A stretch of 64,000 nucleotides of DNA, taken from positions 2,312,588-2,376,587 of the forward strand of contig NZ_CP056199.1 of the NCBI RefSeq assembly GCF_013782625.1. Reading direction: 5' to 3'. Numbering within the stretch: the first letter of the stretch is position 1; every line of letters starts with the position of its first letter. The translations under genes and the position numbers were made by a program. The stretch is from Enterobacter sp. RHBSTW-00994 (GTDB taxonomy: Bacteria; Pseudomonadota; Gammaproteobacteria; Enterobacterales; Enterobacteriaceae). Below the pieces are notes generated by a model. The model saw only the letters and a program-made list of their open reading frames with translations, had not been told where the DNA came from and made no database searches. Shown one piece after another: positions 51,820 through 62,173 of this stretch.

Positions 51820-53208
51820 ATGTCACAACGAAATGAGAAAAACAATCATTATCTATTAAGTAACTGGAAACCTGAGAATGCAGCATTCTGGGAGAATAAA
51901 GGCAAACATATCGCACGAAGAAACCTTTTAATTTCTGTTGCTTGTCTGTTATTGGCTTTCTGTGTATGGATGTTATTTAGCGCTGTCACGGTTAATCTCA
52001 ACAAAGTCGGATTTAATTTCACCACCGACCAACTTTTCATGTTAACCGCATTACCTTCGCTCTCTGGTGCGATATTACGCGTCCCCTACTCCTTTATGGT
52101 TCCAATATTCGGCGGGCGTTACTGGACGGTATTAAGCACAGTTATTTTGATTATTCCCTGCGTATGGCTCGGTATTGCCGTGCAGGATACCGCAACCCCC
52201 TACGGAATATTTATTGTTATTGCCCTGCTGTGCGGTTTTGCGGGCGCAAACTTCGCGTCAAGCATGGGAAATATCAGCTTTTTCTTTCCAAAAGCAAAGC
52301 AAGGTAGCGCCCTGGGCATCAACGGCGGGCTGGGCAATCTCGGCGTTAGCGTCATGCAGATGGTCGCGCCTCTCGTTATCTTTCTGCCAATGTTTACCTT
52401 CCTGGGCGTACGCGGCGTACCACAGGACGACGGTTCAACCCTGTGGCTGGCAAATGCCGCCTGGATCTGGGCCCCACTCCTGCTCCTGGCAACCGTAGCC
52501 GCGTTTTTTGGGATGAACGATATTGCCAGTTCTAAAGCCTCCATCGCCAGCCAGCTCCCGGTGCTAAAGCGCTTTCACCTCTGGCTTATGAGCCTGCTCT
52601 ATCTCGCCACCTTCGGCTCATTTATCGGTTTCTCGGCAGGCTTTGCCATGCTCTCAAAAACGCAATTTCCTGAAGTGAATATTCTGCACCTTGCCTTTTT
52701 TGGCCCTTTGATTGGGGCGCTGGCACGTTCGGCGGGTGGCATGATCTCGGACAAACTCGGCGGTGTTCAGGTAACGCTGGTCAATTTTATCTTTATGGCT
52801 CTGTTTAGCGCCCTGCTTTTTCTGACATTACCCGGCTCAGGCTCCGGGAACTTCGTCGCTTTCTATCTCGTCTTTATGGGGCTGTTTCTCACCGCCGGTC
52901 TGGGCAGCGGGTCCACCTTCCAGATGATTGCCATTATTTTCCGCCAGATCACCCTTGCCAGAGTGAAGCAACAAGGCGGTACGGATGAACAGGCGCAGCA
53001 GGAAGCGGTCACCGAAACCGCCGCCGCGCTTGGTTTTATCTCCGCTATTGGTGCGGTCGGTGGTTTTTTCATTCCTAAAGCCTTCGGCACATCACTGGCG
53101 ATGACGGGTTCACCGGTGGGCGCAATGAAAGTCTTCCTGGTGTTTTACGTCATCTGCGTGTTTGTGACCTGGCTGGTGTATGGCCGCAAATCGCACATCA
53201 AACAATAA
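51820..53208 (+). CDS. narU: Nitrate/nitrite transporter NarU
   Basis: 462 residues from ATG 51820 (GAGGGCGAT upstream), same as E. coli NarU. It is a 12-segment MFS protein of the NarK family with FAGANFASSMGNISFFFPKAKQGSALGINGGLGNLGVS and GLFLTAGLGSGSTFQMIAIIFRQIT, the two Gly-rich nitrate signatures, and Arg residues in TM2 and TM8 (ILRVPYSF, IFRQI). It imports nitrate and exports nitrite in stationary or starving cells. It is 69 bases before narZ and cotranscribed by analogy with E. coli. Confidence 0.95.
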   Translation: MSQRNEKNNHYLLSNWKPENAAFWENKGKHIARRNLLISVACLLLAFCVWMLFSAVTVNLNKVGFNFTTDQLFMLTALPSLSGAILRVPYSFMVPIFGGRYWTVLSTVILIIPCVWLGIAVQDTATPYGIFIVIALLCGFAGANFASSMGNISFFFPKAKQGSALGINGGLGNLGVSVMQMVAPLVIFLPMFTFLGVRGVPQDDGSTLWLANAAWIWAPLLLLATVAAFFGMNDIASSKASIASQLPVLKRFHLWLMSLLYLATFGSFIGFSAGFAMLSKTQFPEVNILHLAFFGPLIGALARSAGGMISDKLGGVQVTLVNFIFMALFSALLFLTLPGSGSGNFVAFYLVFMGLFLTAGLGSGSTFQMIAIIFRQITLARVKQQGGTDEQAQQEAVTETAAALGFISAIGAVGGFFIPKAFGTSLAMTGSPVGAMKVFLVFYVICVFVTWLVYGRKSHIKQ

Positions 53209-53277
53209 CCTTCCGTTCGGCATTTTGTGAGCAGTGTAACCCCGGGGTGAGTCTTTCACCTCGTCAGGAGAAACGTC

Positions 53278-56200
53278 ATGAGTAAACTGTTGGATCGCTT
53301 CCGCTATTTTAAACAAAAAGGCGAAACCTTCGCCGACGGCCACGGACAGGTGTACCACACCAACCGCGACTGGGAAGACAGCTATCGCCAGCGCTGGCAG
53401 TTCGACAAAATTGTGCGTTCCACTCACGGTGTAAACTGTACAGGCTCCTGTAGCTGGAAAATTTATGTCAAAAATGGGCTGGTGACGTGGGAGACACAGC
53501 AAACCGACTACCCGCGTACACGCCCCGACCTGCCAAACCATGAACCTCGCGGCTGCCCGCGTGGCGCCAGTTACTCCTGGTATCTGTACAGTGCAAACCG
53601 GCTCAAATATCCGCTGGTACGCCGCCGGTTGATTGAGCTATGGCGAGAGGCGCTGGCTCAGCATAGCGATCCGGTGCTGGCCTGGAATGCCATTCAGAGC
53701 GATCCGCAAAAAAGCCAGAGCTACAAGCAAGTTCGTGGACACGGCGGATTTATCCGCTCAAGCTGGAAAGAGCTGAATCAACTGATTGCGGCAGCGAATG
53801 TCTGGACCATCAAACAGTTCGGGCCGGATCGTGTGGCGGGTTTTTCTCCCATTCCAGCAATGTCGATGGTTTCTTATGCCGCAGGCACGCGTTACCTGTC
53901 TCTTCTCGGGGGAACGTGCCTGAGTTTTTATGACTGGTATTGTGACTTGCCCCCCGCCTCACCAATGACCTGGGGCGAGCAAACCGACGTTCCTGAATCC
54001 GCCGACTGGTATAACTCCAGTTACATCATTGCCTGGGGCTCAAACGTGCCGCAGACCCGTACACCTGATGCCCACTTTTTTACTGAAGTCCGCTATAAGG
54101 GCACAAAAACTGTTGCCATCACGCCAGATTTCTCAGAAGTGGCCAAACTCAGCGATCAGTGGCTTGCACCGAAGCAAGGAACCGACAGCGCCCTGGCAAT
54201 GGCGATGGGCCATGTGATCCTCAGGGAATTTCACCTCAACAATCCGAGCGAGTATTTCCTCAACTACTGCCGCCGTTATACCGATATGCCGATGCTGGTT
54301 CTGCTTGATGAACTGCCCGATGGCCGGGTTGTACCGGGGCGAATGCTGCGTGCCGCCGATCTGGCAGACGGGCTTGGCGAGGTGAATAACCCAGAGTGGA
54401 AAACAATCGCCTTTAATATTGCCGGCAACCTGGTTGTGCCCAATGGTTCAATTGGTTTTCGCTGGGGTGAAAAAGGCAAATGGAATCTCGAATCCGTATC
54501 AGCGGGCCAGGAAACCGAGCTAACACTCTCACTGCTGATCACCCACGATAGCATCGCCGACGTCGCTTTCCCCTATTTTGGCGGCAATGAAAACCCGCAT
54601 TTTCGCAGCGTGAAACAAGAGCCGGTGTTGATTCGCCGCGTGCCCAGCAAGACGCTGACGCTGGCAGACGGCAGCCAAAAACGCGTCGTCAGCGTCTACG
54701 ATCTGGTGCTGGCAAACTATGGTCTGGATCGGGGGCTTGAGGATAGCAACGCGGCAACAGATTACGCCGCCATCACAGCCTACACCCCTGCCTGGGCAGA
54801 GCAGATCACGGGCGTTCCTCGTCATCAGATAGAACAAATCGCCCGTGAATTTGCCGATACCGCCAATAAAACCCACGGTCGTTCAATGATCATCCTCGGC
54901 GCGGGGGTGAACCACTGGTATCACATGGATATGAACTACCGGGGAATGATCAACATGCTGGTCTTCTGCGGTTGTGTCGGGCAAAGCGGAGGCGGATGGT
55001 CGCACTATGTCGGCCAGGAAAAACTCCGCCCACAGACAGGCTGGCTGCCGCTCGCCTTTGCCCTGGACTGGAACCGTCCGCCGCGTCAGATGAACAGCAC
55101 GTCTTATTTTTACAACCATGCCAGCCAGTGGCGTTATGAAAAACTGACCGCGCAGGAACTGCTTTCACCGCTGGCCGATGCATCGAAATTTACTGGCCAC
55201 CTGATCGACTTTAACGTTCGTGCAGAGCGTATGGGCTGGCTGCCCTCGGCCCCACAGCTTAACCTCAACCCGTTACACATCAAAGCTCGCGCCGACGCCG
55301 CCGGAATGACGCCCCAGGAATACACCGTCCAGGCGTTAACGTCGGGGGATATTCGCTTTGCCTGCGAGCAGCCAGATAGCGGCAAAAACCATCCGCGAAA
55401 TTTGTTTGTCTGGCGCTCTAACCTGCTCGGCTCCTCCGGAAAAGGCCACGAGTACATGCTTAAGTACCTGCTCGGGACAGAAAGTGGTATTCAGGGTGAT
55501 GCGTTAGGTTCCACTGACGACGTCAAACCCGAAGAGGTGGAGTGGCAGACCACCGCCATTGAGGGCAAGCTGGATCTGCTGGTGACCCTTGATTTTCGCA
55601 TGTCGAGCACCTGCCTGTTCTCCGATATCGTTCTGCCAACGGCGACCTGGTACGAGAAAGACGACATGAATACCTCGGATATGCATCCGTTTATTCACCC
55701 TCTTTCAGCCGCCGTTGATCCTGCATGGGAATCCCGCAGCGACTGGGATATTTACAAAGGCCTGGCTCAGGTTTTCTCTGAGGTGTGCGTCGGCCATCTG
55801 GGAACCGAAACCGATGTGGTACTCCAGCCGTTACAGCATGACTCCCCGGCGGAACTCTCCCAGCCGTTTGATATCCAGGACTGGCGCAAAGGCGAATGCG
55901 ATTTAGTCCCGGGAAAAACCGCCCCCTCTATTGCCGTAGTCGAACGTCATTACCCGGACACTTACGAACGCTTTACCGCCCTTGGCCCGCTGATGGATAA
56001 GCTCGGTAATGGCGGTAAAGGCATTTCATGGAATACCCAACACGAGGTCGATTTTCTCGGGAAGCTGAATTACGTCAAGCCCGATGGCCCGGCGAAAGGC
56101 CGTCCGCGCATCGACACCGCGATTGACGCCTCAGAGGTGATCCTCGCCCTTGCTCCGGAAACCAACGGCCAGGTGGCCGTCAGAGCCTGGCAAGCGCTCG

Positions 56201-57018
56201 GGCAACTGACGGGGCGGGAACACACGCACCTGGCGCTTAACAAAGAAGACGAGAAGATCCGCTTTCGCGATATCCAGGCTCAGCCACGCAAAATCATCTC
56301 CAGCCCAACCTGGTCTGGTCTTGAAAGCGAACATGTCTCCTACAACGCAGGTTATACCAACGTACATGAGCTGATCCCGTGGCGCACGCTCTCCGGTCGT
56401 CAGCAGTTGTACCAGGATCATCAGTGGATGCGGGCCTTTGGCGAGAGCCTGGTGGCCTACCGTCCACCGATTGATACCCGAAGTCTCACCCACATGCGCG
56501 AGATCCCGCCAAACGGCTTCCCGGAAAAAGCGTTGAACTTCCTGACGCCTCACCAGAAATGGGGCATTCACTCCACCTACAGTGAAAACCTGCTGATGCA
56601 AACCTTGTCGCGCGGCGGGCCGATTGTCTGGATCAGCGAAACCGACGCCAAAGCGCTTGGGATTGAAGATAACGACTGGATTGAAGCCTTCAATGCCAAC
56701 GGCGCACTCACCGCCAGGGCGGTGGTCAGCCAGCGAGTCCCGCCAGGGATGACCATGATGTACCACGCTCAGGAACGCATTCTGAATATTCCGGGTTCCG
56801 AAGTCACAGGACGCCGTGGTGGGATCCATAATTCGGTCACGCGCGTCTGCCCGAAACCGACTCACATGATTGGCGGCTATGCCCAGCTGGCCTACAGCTT
56901 CAACTATTACGGAACCGTCGGCTCGAACCGCGACGAGTTCATCATGATCCGCAAAATGAAAAACATTAACTGGCTGGATGGTGAAGGTCGGGATCAGGTA
57001 CAGGAGGCGAAAAAATGA
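53278..57018 (+). CDS. narZ: Nitrate reductase Z, molybdopterin (alpha) subunit
   Basis: 1246 residues, as in E. coli NarZ. The FS0 [4Fe-4S] ligands are His50, Cys54, Cys58 and Cys93 (STHGVNCTGSCSW, PRGCPRG). Bis-MGD-binding regions follow, and the N-terminus has the NarG-type RFRYFKQKGETFADGHGQV. It reduces nitrate to nitrite at the cytoplasmic face with quinol electrons passed through NarY and NarV. The Z enzyme is mainly RpoS-controlled in E. coli. NarZ rather than NarG is assigned because narU precedes it. Confidence 0.96.
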   Translation: MSKLLDRFRYFKQKGETFADGHGQVYHTNRDWEDSYRQRWQFDKIVRSTHGVNCTGSCSWKIYVKNGLVTWETQQTDYPRTRPDLPNHEPRGCPRGASYSWYLYSANRLKYPLVRRRLIELWREALAQHSDPVLAWNAIQSDPQKSQSYKQVRGHGGFIRSSWKELNQLIAAANVWTIKQFGPDRVAGFSPIPAMSMVSYAAGTRYLSLLGGTCLSFYDWYCDLPPASPMTWGEQTDVPESADWYNSSYIIAWGSNVPQTRTPDAHFFTEVRYKGTKTVAITPDFSEVAKLSDQWLAPKQGTDSALAMAMGHVILREFHLNNPSEYFLNYCRRYTDMPMLVLLDELPDGRVVPGRMLRAADLADGLGEVNNPEWKTIAFNIAGNLVVPNGSIGFRWGEKGKWNLESVSAGQETELTLSLLITHDSIADVAFPYFGGNENPHFRSVKQEPVLIRRVPSKTLTLADGSQKRVVSVYDLVLANYGLDRGLEDSNAATDYAAITAYTPAWAEQITGVPRHQIEQIAREFADTANKTHGRSMIILGAGVNHWYHMDMNYRGMINMLVFCGCVGQSGGGWSHYVGQEKLRPQTGWLPLAFALDWNRPPRQMNSTSYFYNHASQWRYEKLTAQELLSPLADASKFTGHLIDFNVRAERMGWLPSAPQLNLNPLHIKARADAAGMTPQEYTVQALTSGDIRFACEQPDSGKNHPRNLFVWRSNLLGSSGKGHEYMLKYLLGTESGIQGDALGSTDDVKPEEVEWQTTAIEGKLDLLVTLDFRMSSTCLFSDIVLPTATWYEKDDMNTSDMHPFIHPLSAAVDPAWESRSDWDIYKGLAQVFSEVCVGHLGTETDVVLQPLQHDSPAELSQPFDIQDWRKGECDLVPGKTAPSIAVVERHYPDTYERFTALGPLMDKLGNGGKGISWNTQHEVDFLGKLNYVKPDGPAKGRPRIDTAIDASEVILALAPETNGQVAVRAWQALGQLTGREHTHLALNKEDEKIRFRDIQAQPRKIISSPTWSGLESEHVSYNAGYTNVHELIPWRTLSGRQQLYQDHQWMRAFGESLVAYRPPIDTRSLTHMREIPPNGFPEKALNFLTPHQKWGIHSTYSENLLMQTLSRGGPIVWISETDAKALGIEDNDWIEAFNANGALTARAVVSQRVPPGMTMMYHAQERILNIPGSEVTGRRGGIHNSVTRVCPKPTHMIGGYAQLAYSFNYYGTVGSNRDEFIMIRKMKNINWLDGEGRDQVQEAKK

Positions 57019-58559
57019 AGATACGCTCACAGGTTGGAATGGTACTGAATCTCGATAAGTGCATTGGCTGCCATACCTGCTCGGTGACGTGCAAAAACGT
57101 CTGGACCGGACGCGAAGGTATGGAATATGCGTGGTTTAACAACGTCGAAACCAAACCGGGGATCGGTTACCCGAAAAACTGGGAAGATCAGGAAGAGTGG
57201 CAAGGCGGCTGGGTTCGTAGCATTACAGGCAAACTCACGCCGCGTCTTGGCGGGCGCGTGGGCGTGCTGTCAAAAATCTTCGCGAACCCCTCCCTGCCGG
57301 GCATTGACGACTATTACGAGCCCTTCACTTTCGATTATCAGGACCTGCACCGTGCGCCAGAAGGCGACCACCTGCCAACCGCCCGCCCACGCTCGCTGAT
57401 TAGCGGTAAACGCATGGATAAAATCACCGGCGGCCCTAACTGGGAAGAGTTGCTCGGCGGCGAATTTGAAAAACGCGCCCGTGACCGTAACTTCAATACG
57501 ATCCAGAAGGAGATGTACGGGCAGTTTGAAAACACCTTCATGATGTATCTGCCACGCCTGTGCGAACACTGTCTGAACCCAAGCTGTGTGGCAACCTGCC
57601 CAAGTGGCGCCATTTATAAACGTGAAGAAGACGGTATCGTGTTGATCGACCAGGACAAATGCCGTGGCTGGAGGATGTGCATCAGCGGCTGTCCCTACAA
57701 AAAAATCTACTTCAACTGGAAAAGTGGAAAATCAGAAAAATGCATTTTCTGCTATCCGCGCATTGAATCCGGCCAGCCGACCGTCTGCTCGGAAACCTGT
57801 GTCGGACGCATTCGCTACCTCGGTGTGTTGCTGTACGACGCAGATCGTATTGAGGAGGCCGCCAGCACCGAACACGAAACTGACCTCTATGAACGCCAGT
57901 GCGATGTGTTCCTGAACCCACACGACCCGGCAGTCATCGAAGAGGCATTCAAGCAAGGCATTCCGCAAAACGTCATTGAGGCTGCACAACGTTCGCCGGT
58001 CTACAAAATGGCAATGGACTGGAAACTCGCCCTGCCGCTGCACCCGGAGTACCGCACCTTGCCGATGGTCTGGTATGTACCGCCGCTGTCTCCAATTCAG
58101 TCTTATGCCGATGCAGGTGGCTTGCCTAAGAGTGATGGCGTTCTGCCTGCGGTGGAAAGTCTGCGCATTCCGGTGCAATACCTGGCAAATATGCTCAGCG
58201 CAGGCGATACCGGTCCGGTTCTGCGTGCCCTGAAACGCATGATGGCGATGCGCCACTATAAACGCTCGCAAACCGTGGAAGGCGTGACCGACACCCGCGC
58301 CATCGAAGAGGTTGGTCTGAGCGTGGAGCAGGTCGAAGAGATGTATCGTTACCTCGCTATTGCCAACTACGAGGACCGGTTTGTGATCCCGACCAGCCAC
58401 CGCGAAATGGCGCGCGATGCCTTCCCGGAGAAAAACGGCTGCGGCTTTACCTTTGGGGACGGTTGCCACGGGTCCGATACAAAATTCAACCTCTTCAACA
58501 GTCACCGCATTGATGCCATCAACATTGCCGAAGTGCGTGAACATGGGGAGGGAGAATAA
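57015..58559 (+). CDS. narY: Nitrate reductase Z, iron-sulfur (beta) subunit
   Basis: 514 residues with four Cys clusters: CIGCHTCSVTC, CEHCLNPSCVATCP, CRGWRMCISGCP (a Trp in place of Cys, making the [3Fe-4S] centre), and CIFCYPRIESGQPTVCSETC. It overlaps narZ by 4 bases and shares a base with narW. It passes electrons from NarV haem to the NarZ active site. Confidence 0.96.
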   Translation: MKIRSQVGMVLNLDKCIGCHTCSVTCKNVWTGREGMEYAWFNNVETKPGIGYPKNWEDQEEWQGGWVRSITGKLTPRLGGRVGVLSKIFANPSLPGIDDYYEPFTFDYQDLHRAPEGDHLPTARPRSLISGKRMDKITGGPNWEELLGGEFEKRARDRNFNTIQKEMYGQFENTFMMYLPRLCEHCLNPSCVATCPSGAIYKREEDGIVLIDQDKCRGWRMCISGCPYKKIYFNWKSGKSEKCIFCYPRIESGQPTVCSETCVGRIRYLGVLLYDADRIEEAASTEHETDLYERQCDVFLNPHDPAVIEEAFKQGIPQNVIEAAQRSPVYKMAMDWKLALPLHPEYRTLPMVWYVPPLSPIQSYADAGGLPKSDGVLPAVESLRIPVQYLANMLSAGDTGPVLRALKRMMAMRHYKRSQTVEGVTDTRAIEEVGLSVEQVEEMYRYLAIANYEDRFVIPTSHREMARDAFPEKNGCGFTFGDGCHGSDTKFNLFNSHRIDAINIAEVREHGEGE

Positions 58560-59254
58560 TGCAGATCCTCAAAATCATCGCCCTGCTGATTGAATACCCT
58601 GACGAGGTGCTCTGGGAAAGCCGTGATGAAGCGCTATCCCTGATAGCGCGGGACCTCCCCCGGCTACAGCCCTTTGCACAGCAACACCTGGACGCCCCCT
58701 TGCTGGATAAACAGGCACAGTGGTGCGAAGTCTTTGAGCGGGGACGTGCGACGTCATTACTGCTGTTTGAGCATGTACATGCCGAGTCCCGCGATCGCGG
58801 CCAGGCGATGGTGGATCTGATGGGCCAATACGAGAAAGCCGGGCTACAGCTGGACTGCCGCGAGTTACCGGACTACCTGCCGCTCTACCTGGAATACCTG
58901 AGTATCGTCACCGATAACGAGGCGCGGGAAGGGCTACAAAATATCGCGCCGATCCTGGCCCTGATTGGCGGACGCTTAAAGCAGCGTGATGTGGCGCATT
59001 ATCAGCTATTTGATACGCTTCTTTCTCTTGCGGGAAGCCCGTTAACCAGTGACAGCGTCAACAGACAGGTCGCAACGGAAGCGCGCGATGATACACGACA
59101 GGCGCTGGATGCGGTCTGGGAAGAGGAACAGGTGAAGTTTATCGAAGACAACGCCACATCGTGTGACAGTTCACCGATGCAGCAATATCAACGACGCTTT
59201 AGCCAGGACGTTGCACCGCAGTACGTGGACGTCAGTGCCGGAGGCCCAAAATGA
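58559..59254 (+). CDS. narW: Nitrate reductase Z assembly chaperone (delta)
   Basis: 231 residues of the NarJ/NarW family: [50 protein letters not shown], and [14 protein letters not shown]. It binds the NarZ N-terminus and assists molybdenum cofactor insertion, and is not part of the final enzyme. It overlaps narY by one base and narV by 4. Confidence 0.95.
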   Translation: MQILKIIALLIEYPDEVLWESRDEALSLIARDLPRLQPFAQQHLDAPLLDKQAQWCEVFERGRATSLLLFEHVHAESRDRGQAMVDLMGQYEKAGLQLDCRELPDYLPLYLEYLSIVTDNEAREGLQNIAPILALIGGRLKQRDVAHYQLFDTLLSLAGSPLTSDSVNRQVATEARDDTRQALDAVWEEEQVKFIEDNATSCDSSPMQQYQRRFSQDVAPQYVDVSAGGPK

Positions 59255-59931
59255 TCCAATACCTCAACGTCTTTTTTTACGATATCTACCCTTACCTGTG
59301 CGGTACGGTGTTTTTTCTGGGAAGCTGGCTACGTTACGACTACGGGCAATACACCTGGCGGGCTTCATCAAGTCAGATGCTGGACAAACGCGGGATGGTG
59401 CTGTGGTCGAACCTGTTCCACATCGGAATTCTGGGGATCTTCTTCGGGCATCTCTTCGGAATGTTGACCCCGCACTGGGTCTACTCCTGGTTTCTGCCGA
59501 TGTCGCAGAAACAGCTGATGGCGATGATCGCGGGTGGCATATGCGGCGTACTCACGCTGGTGGGAGGCGCTGGATTACTGATTCGCCGCCTGACCAATCC
59601 CCGTATTCGCGCAACCTCCTCCACCGCCGATATTTTGATCCTCTGCGTGCTGCTGGTGCAGTGCATCCTGGGACTCACCACAATCCCCTTTTCTGCGCAA
59701 CACCCCGACGGCAGTGAAATGCTGAAACTGGTGGACTGGGCGCAGGCGGTGGTAACGTTTCACGGCGGAGCCTCGGCCTATCTTGATGGCGTGGCCTTTA
59801 TCTTCCGTGTGCATCTGGTTCTGGGGATGACTATCTTTCTGTTGTTTCCGTTCACCCGCCTGGTACATGTGTGGAGTGCGCCAGTGGAATATTTAACCCG
59901 CAGGTATCAGGTGGTACGGTCGCGGAGATAA
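59251..59931 (+). CDS. narV: Nitrate reductase Z, cytochrome b (gamma) subunit
   Basis: 226 residues with five membrane segments and the haem-ligand histidines in [17 protein letters not shown] and [26 protein letters not shown]-terminus [37 protein letters not shown] is standard for NarI/NarV. It oxidises quinol and completes narZYWV. Confidence 0.95.
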   Translation: MIQYLNVFFYDIYPYLCGTVFFLGSWLRYDYGQYTWRASSSQMLDKRGMVLWSNLFHIGILGIFFGHLFGMLTPHWVYSWFLPMSQKQLMAMIAGGICGVLTLVGGAGLLIRRLTNPRIRATSSTADILILCVLLVQCILGLTTIPFSAQHPDGSEMLKLVDWAQAVVTFHGGASAYLDGVAFIFRVHLVLGMTIFLLFPFTRLVHVWSAPVEYLTRRYQVVRSRR

Positions 59932-60241
59932 GTGTTTCCATATAGCGGTCAAAAGGTCTGTTTTTACGGGTAATAGCAGCAGACCTTTTATTTTCCGCGA
60001 ATAACAAACACCACACTCCTTATATTCACGCCGCAAATATGTTCATTTAAAATATTAAAAAAAATGAGATCGCCATCATCCTGTAAAAATAAAAAACATC
60101 ACTCACCCTGCAACCAGCTAATATAAAAACAAATCTGACGTTATTTAAAGCGCTACGGCGTTTTAAATGCCTGTCACTTTAAGTCCTGCCTAATCTGTAT
60201 ATAAGACACCATACATTATTGTCTAATCGTGGGAGATAATC
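59932..60241. other. 310-base intergenic region after narV
   Basis: A hairpin AAAAGGTCTG / CAGACCTTTT (59951-59989) with a 19-base loop and an ATTTT tail is a likely terminator of narZYWV. The rest is AT-rich and contains no credible ORF; it presumably holds the promoter of the hydrolase at 60242 (GGGAGAT ribosome-binding site). No specific regulator site was recognised. Confidence 0.5.
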
Positions 60242-61210
60242 ATGCCATCCTATGTCATGTCTGTTCGTAAAGTATCCAGAGGAAAATTTACCGCTGATGT
60301 CGGCGATACCCATTATCTGATCGTCCCTGATGGACAGGACCCAAGTCCGGGCCATGCCGTCCCGGCAGAAGTGTGGTTTAACAAGATCACTCAGGGCGCA
60401 CAATGGCAAAACGAAAAAGGCGAAAAGCGCGGTGACCTGCTGTTTTCTGCCCATGGATACAATATGAGCGAAAGCGAAGTGGTTGAGCGCCATCGGCTTC
60501 TGGCAAACGGATTATCTGAATTTGGTTTCAAGGGCATTGTGGTCTCATTTGACTGGCCTTGCGACGATAAAGCCCTCGCGTATTTGCCCGATCGCCACAA
60601 GGCAAAACTCACCGCGATGCGGCTTATGTCGGAGGGCATTGCCTATGTCTCCGCCAGGCAAAAACCAGACTGTCCAATTAACATTCATGTTTTAGGCCAT
60701 TCAACAGGAGCTTATGTCTTAACGGAAGCCTTTGATGATGCGGATGATACCAACCTGCCTAACAGTGCCTGGAAAGTCAGCCAGATTATTTTTGTTGCCG
60801 GAGATGTTTCCAGCGGAACAATGTCAACCCCGGACCCAAGAAGTGACTCCATTTATCGCCACTGCATTCGTCTGACCAACTATTCAAGCCGACGCGACCA
60901 GGCGCTGGATATATCTAACGTGAAACGTGCAGGGGTTGCCCCTCGTGTGGGGCGGGTGGGTCTTCCGGATGACGCCCCGGCAAATGCGATTAATGTCGAT
61001 TGCACTGACTATTTTAAACTGCTGGAAGACGATTCAACGATTCGCGAACAGGATGAACCCAATGGAATAAAAGGAATGCCGACCCACTCATGGTATTTTG
61101 GAAATAAAATTTTTACGCATGATCTCTTTTGTACATTAATTGGTATAGATCGCTTTACTATTCCAACGAGATCGATTGACCGGGAGGGGAAAACAATACT
61201 GGTACGTTAA
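60242..61210 (+). CDS. Alpha/beta hydrolase, DUF900-like
   Basis: 322 residues. The core FSAHGYNMSESEVVERHRLLANGLSEFGFKGIVVSFDWPC and the nucleophile elbow VLGHSTGAY (GHSTG) fit alpha/beta hydrolases of the DUF900 type (Pfam PF05990, recalled), with possible catalytic Ser, a downstream Asp, and a His in MPTHSWYFGNKIFTHD. No signal peptide is seen. I do not recognise an exact homologue or its substrate. It stands alone with its own AT-rich promoter region next to nar genes; a link to nitrate respiration is not supported. Confidence 0.75.
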   Translation: MPSYVMSVRKVSRGKFTADVGDTHYLIVPDGQDPSPGHAVPAEVWFNKITQGAQWQNEKGEKRGDLLFSAHGYNMSESEVVERHRLLANGLSEFGFKGIVVSFDWPCDDKALAYLPDRHKAKLTAMRLMSEGIAYVSARQKPDCPINIHVLGHSTGAYVLTEAFDDADDTNLPNSAWKVSQIIFVAGDVSSGTMSTPDPRSDSIYRHCIRLTNYSSRRDQALDISNVKRAGVAPRVGRVGLPDDAPANAINVDCTDYFKLLEDDSTIREQDEPNGIKGMPTHSWYFGNKIFTHDLFCTLIGIDRFTIPTRSIDREGKTILVR

Positions 61211-61224
61211 CCCCTGTGCCAACA

Positions 61225-61246
61225 TCCCTCTCCTTTCGGAGAGGGA
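61225..61246. terminator. Hairpin between convergent hydrolase and nhoA
   Basis: Perfect stem TCCCTCTCC / GGAGAGGGA with a TTTC loop. It shares the CCCTCTC core with the hairpin at 15645, which suggests a dispersed palindromic unit. No T run, so termination is inferred. Confidence 0.5.
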
Positions 61247-61253
61247 ATTACAG

Positions 61254-62099
61254 CTATTTCCCCGCCTGCGGATGGGTATCAAACCCGGCCATGACCGCCG
61301 TCAGTTCTGCCAGCGAAAAACCGTGTTTAGGATCGTCAACGCCCAAACCAAAGCGCTCCTGCATCAACTGGTAAAGAGCCTCAGCATCCGGTAAGTGGAT
61401 TTGCTCTTCCGCATGCGCACCCTGCCAGTGGGTAAAATGGAAGTTGGTCAGCGTCAGTTTGCCACCGTCGGGGAGATGACGGCACATCAACAGATGGTGG
61501 CGGAAATGCGATTGCGGCCAGTGGGCCGACCAGAAATTGCCCATCACATAATCGCTAAAATATTGCGTCGTCAGATCAAAATGGTACATCGATTGCCAGT
61601 GTTCATGATGGCGGAACTGTAAAACCCAGTCGTTGCCTTCACTCAGCAGACGGTACAGACCGTGCGGCGTGGCCTGCTCCTCATTAGCGAGTAAACGGAT
61701 TGGCCCGGTCAGCGTCTGCCCGCCAAACCCGACATCGGCGATCCAGCGTTCGCCATTCACTTCGACCAGCAGCAACCGGTGGGTGCGCGGCGGCATCTGA
61801 GGCGGAGCAGACAGCACCACGCGCCCCAGAACGCTGCGAACGTTAAAACCGGTTTCACGTAAAACGCGCTCAAAAAGACCATTTTGCTCAAAGCAGTATC
61901 CGCCACGCCGGGCTGTAACCAGTTTGTCAGCGATACTTTGGTCATCGAGGTGAATCTCTCGCGGCAAAACGACGTCAATATTCTCGAAGGGAAACGCGCC
62001 GTTGTGCTGCAAATGCAAGGCGCGAAGGGTATCAAGATCGACCGAAACGGGCTTCTGCCAGCCCGTACGGGCGAAATACGCGTTCAGAAATGGAGACAT
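61254..62099 (-). CDS. nhoA: Arylamine N-acetyltransferase
   Basis: 281 residues, same as E. coli NhoA. The catalytic triad is Cys69 (RGGYCFEQN), His107 (RTHRLLLV) and Asp122 (WIADVGFGG), in the typical NAT order. It transfers acetyl from acetyl-CoA to arylamines and arylhydroxylamines in the cytoplasm. In E. coli it neighbours narV, so this is core synteny. It is transcribed alone. Confidence 0.95.
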   Translation of the reverse strand: MSPFLNAYFARTGWQKPVSVDLDTLRALHLQHNGAFPFENIDVVLPREIHLDDQSIADKLVTARRGGYCFEQNGLFERVLRETGFNVRSVLGRVVLSAPPQMPPRTHRLLLVEVNGERWIADVGFGGQTLTGPIRLLANEEQATPHGLYRLLSEGNDWVLQFRHHEHWQSMYHFDLTTQYFSDYVMGNFWSAHWPQSHFRHHLLMCRHLPDGGKLTLTNFHFTHWQGAHAEEQIHLPDAEALYQLMQERFGLGVDDPKHGFSLAELTAVMAGFDTHPQAGK

Positions 62100-62173
62100 A
62101 TTTGAGCTTCCTTGTTTAGATATTCCCTGTTTATAAACTATTTTTATCCGCTCACTGGTGCAAAAGTGCTTTT

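Noticed and set aside
56131-57030. Minus-strand ORF of 299 codons under narZ
   Set aside because: It is a shadow of the narZ 3' part, which is conserved throughout.
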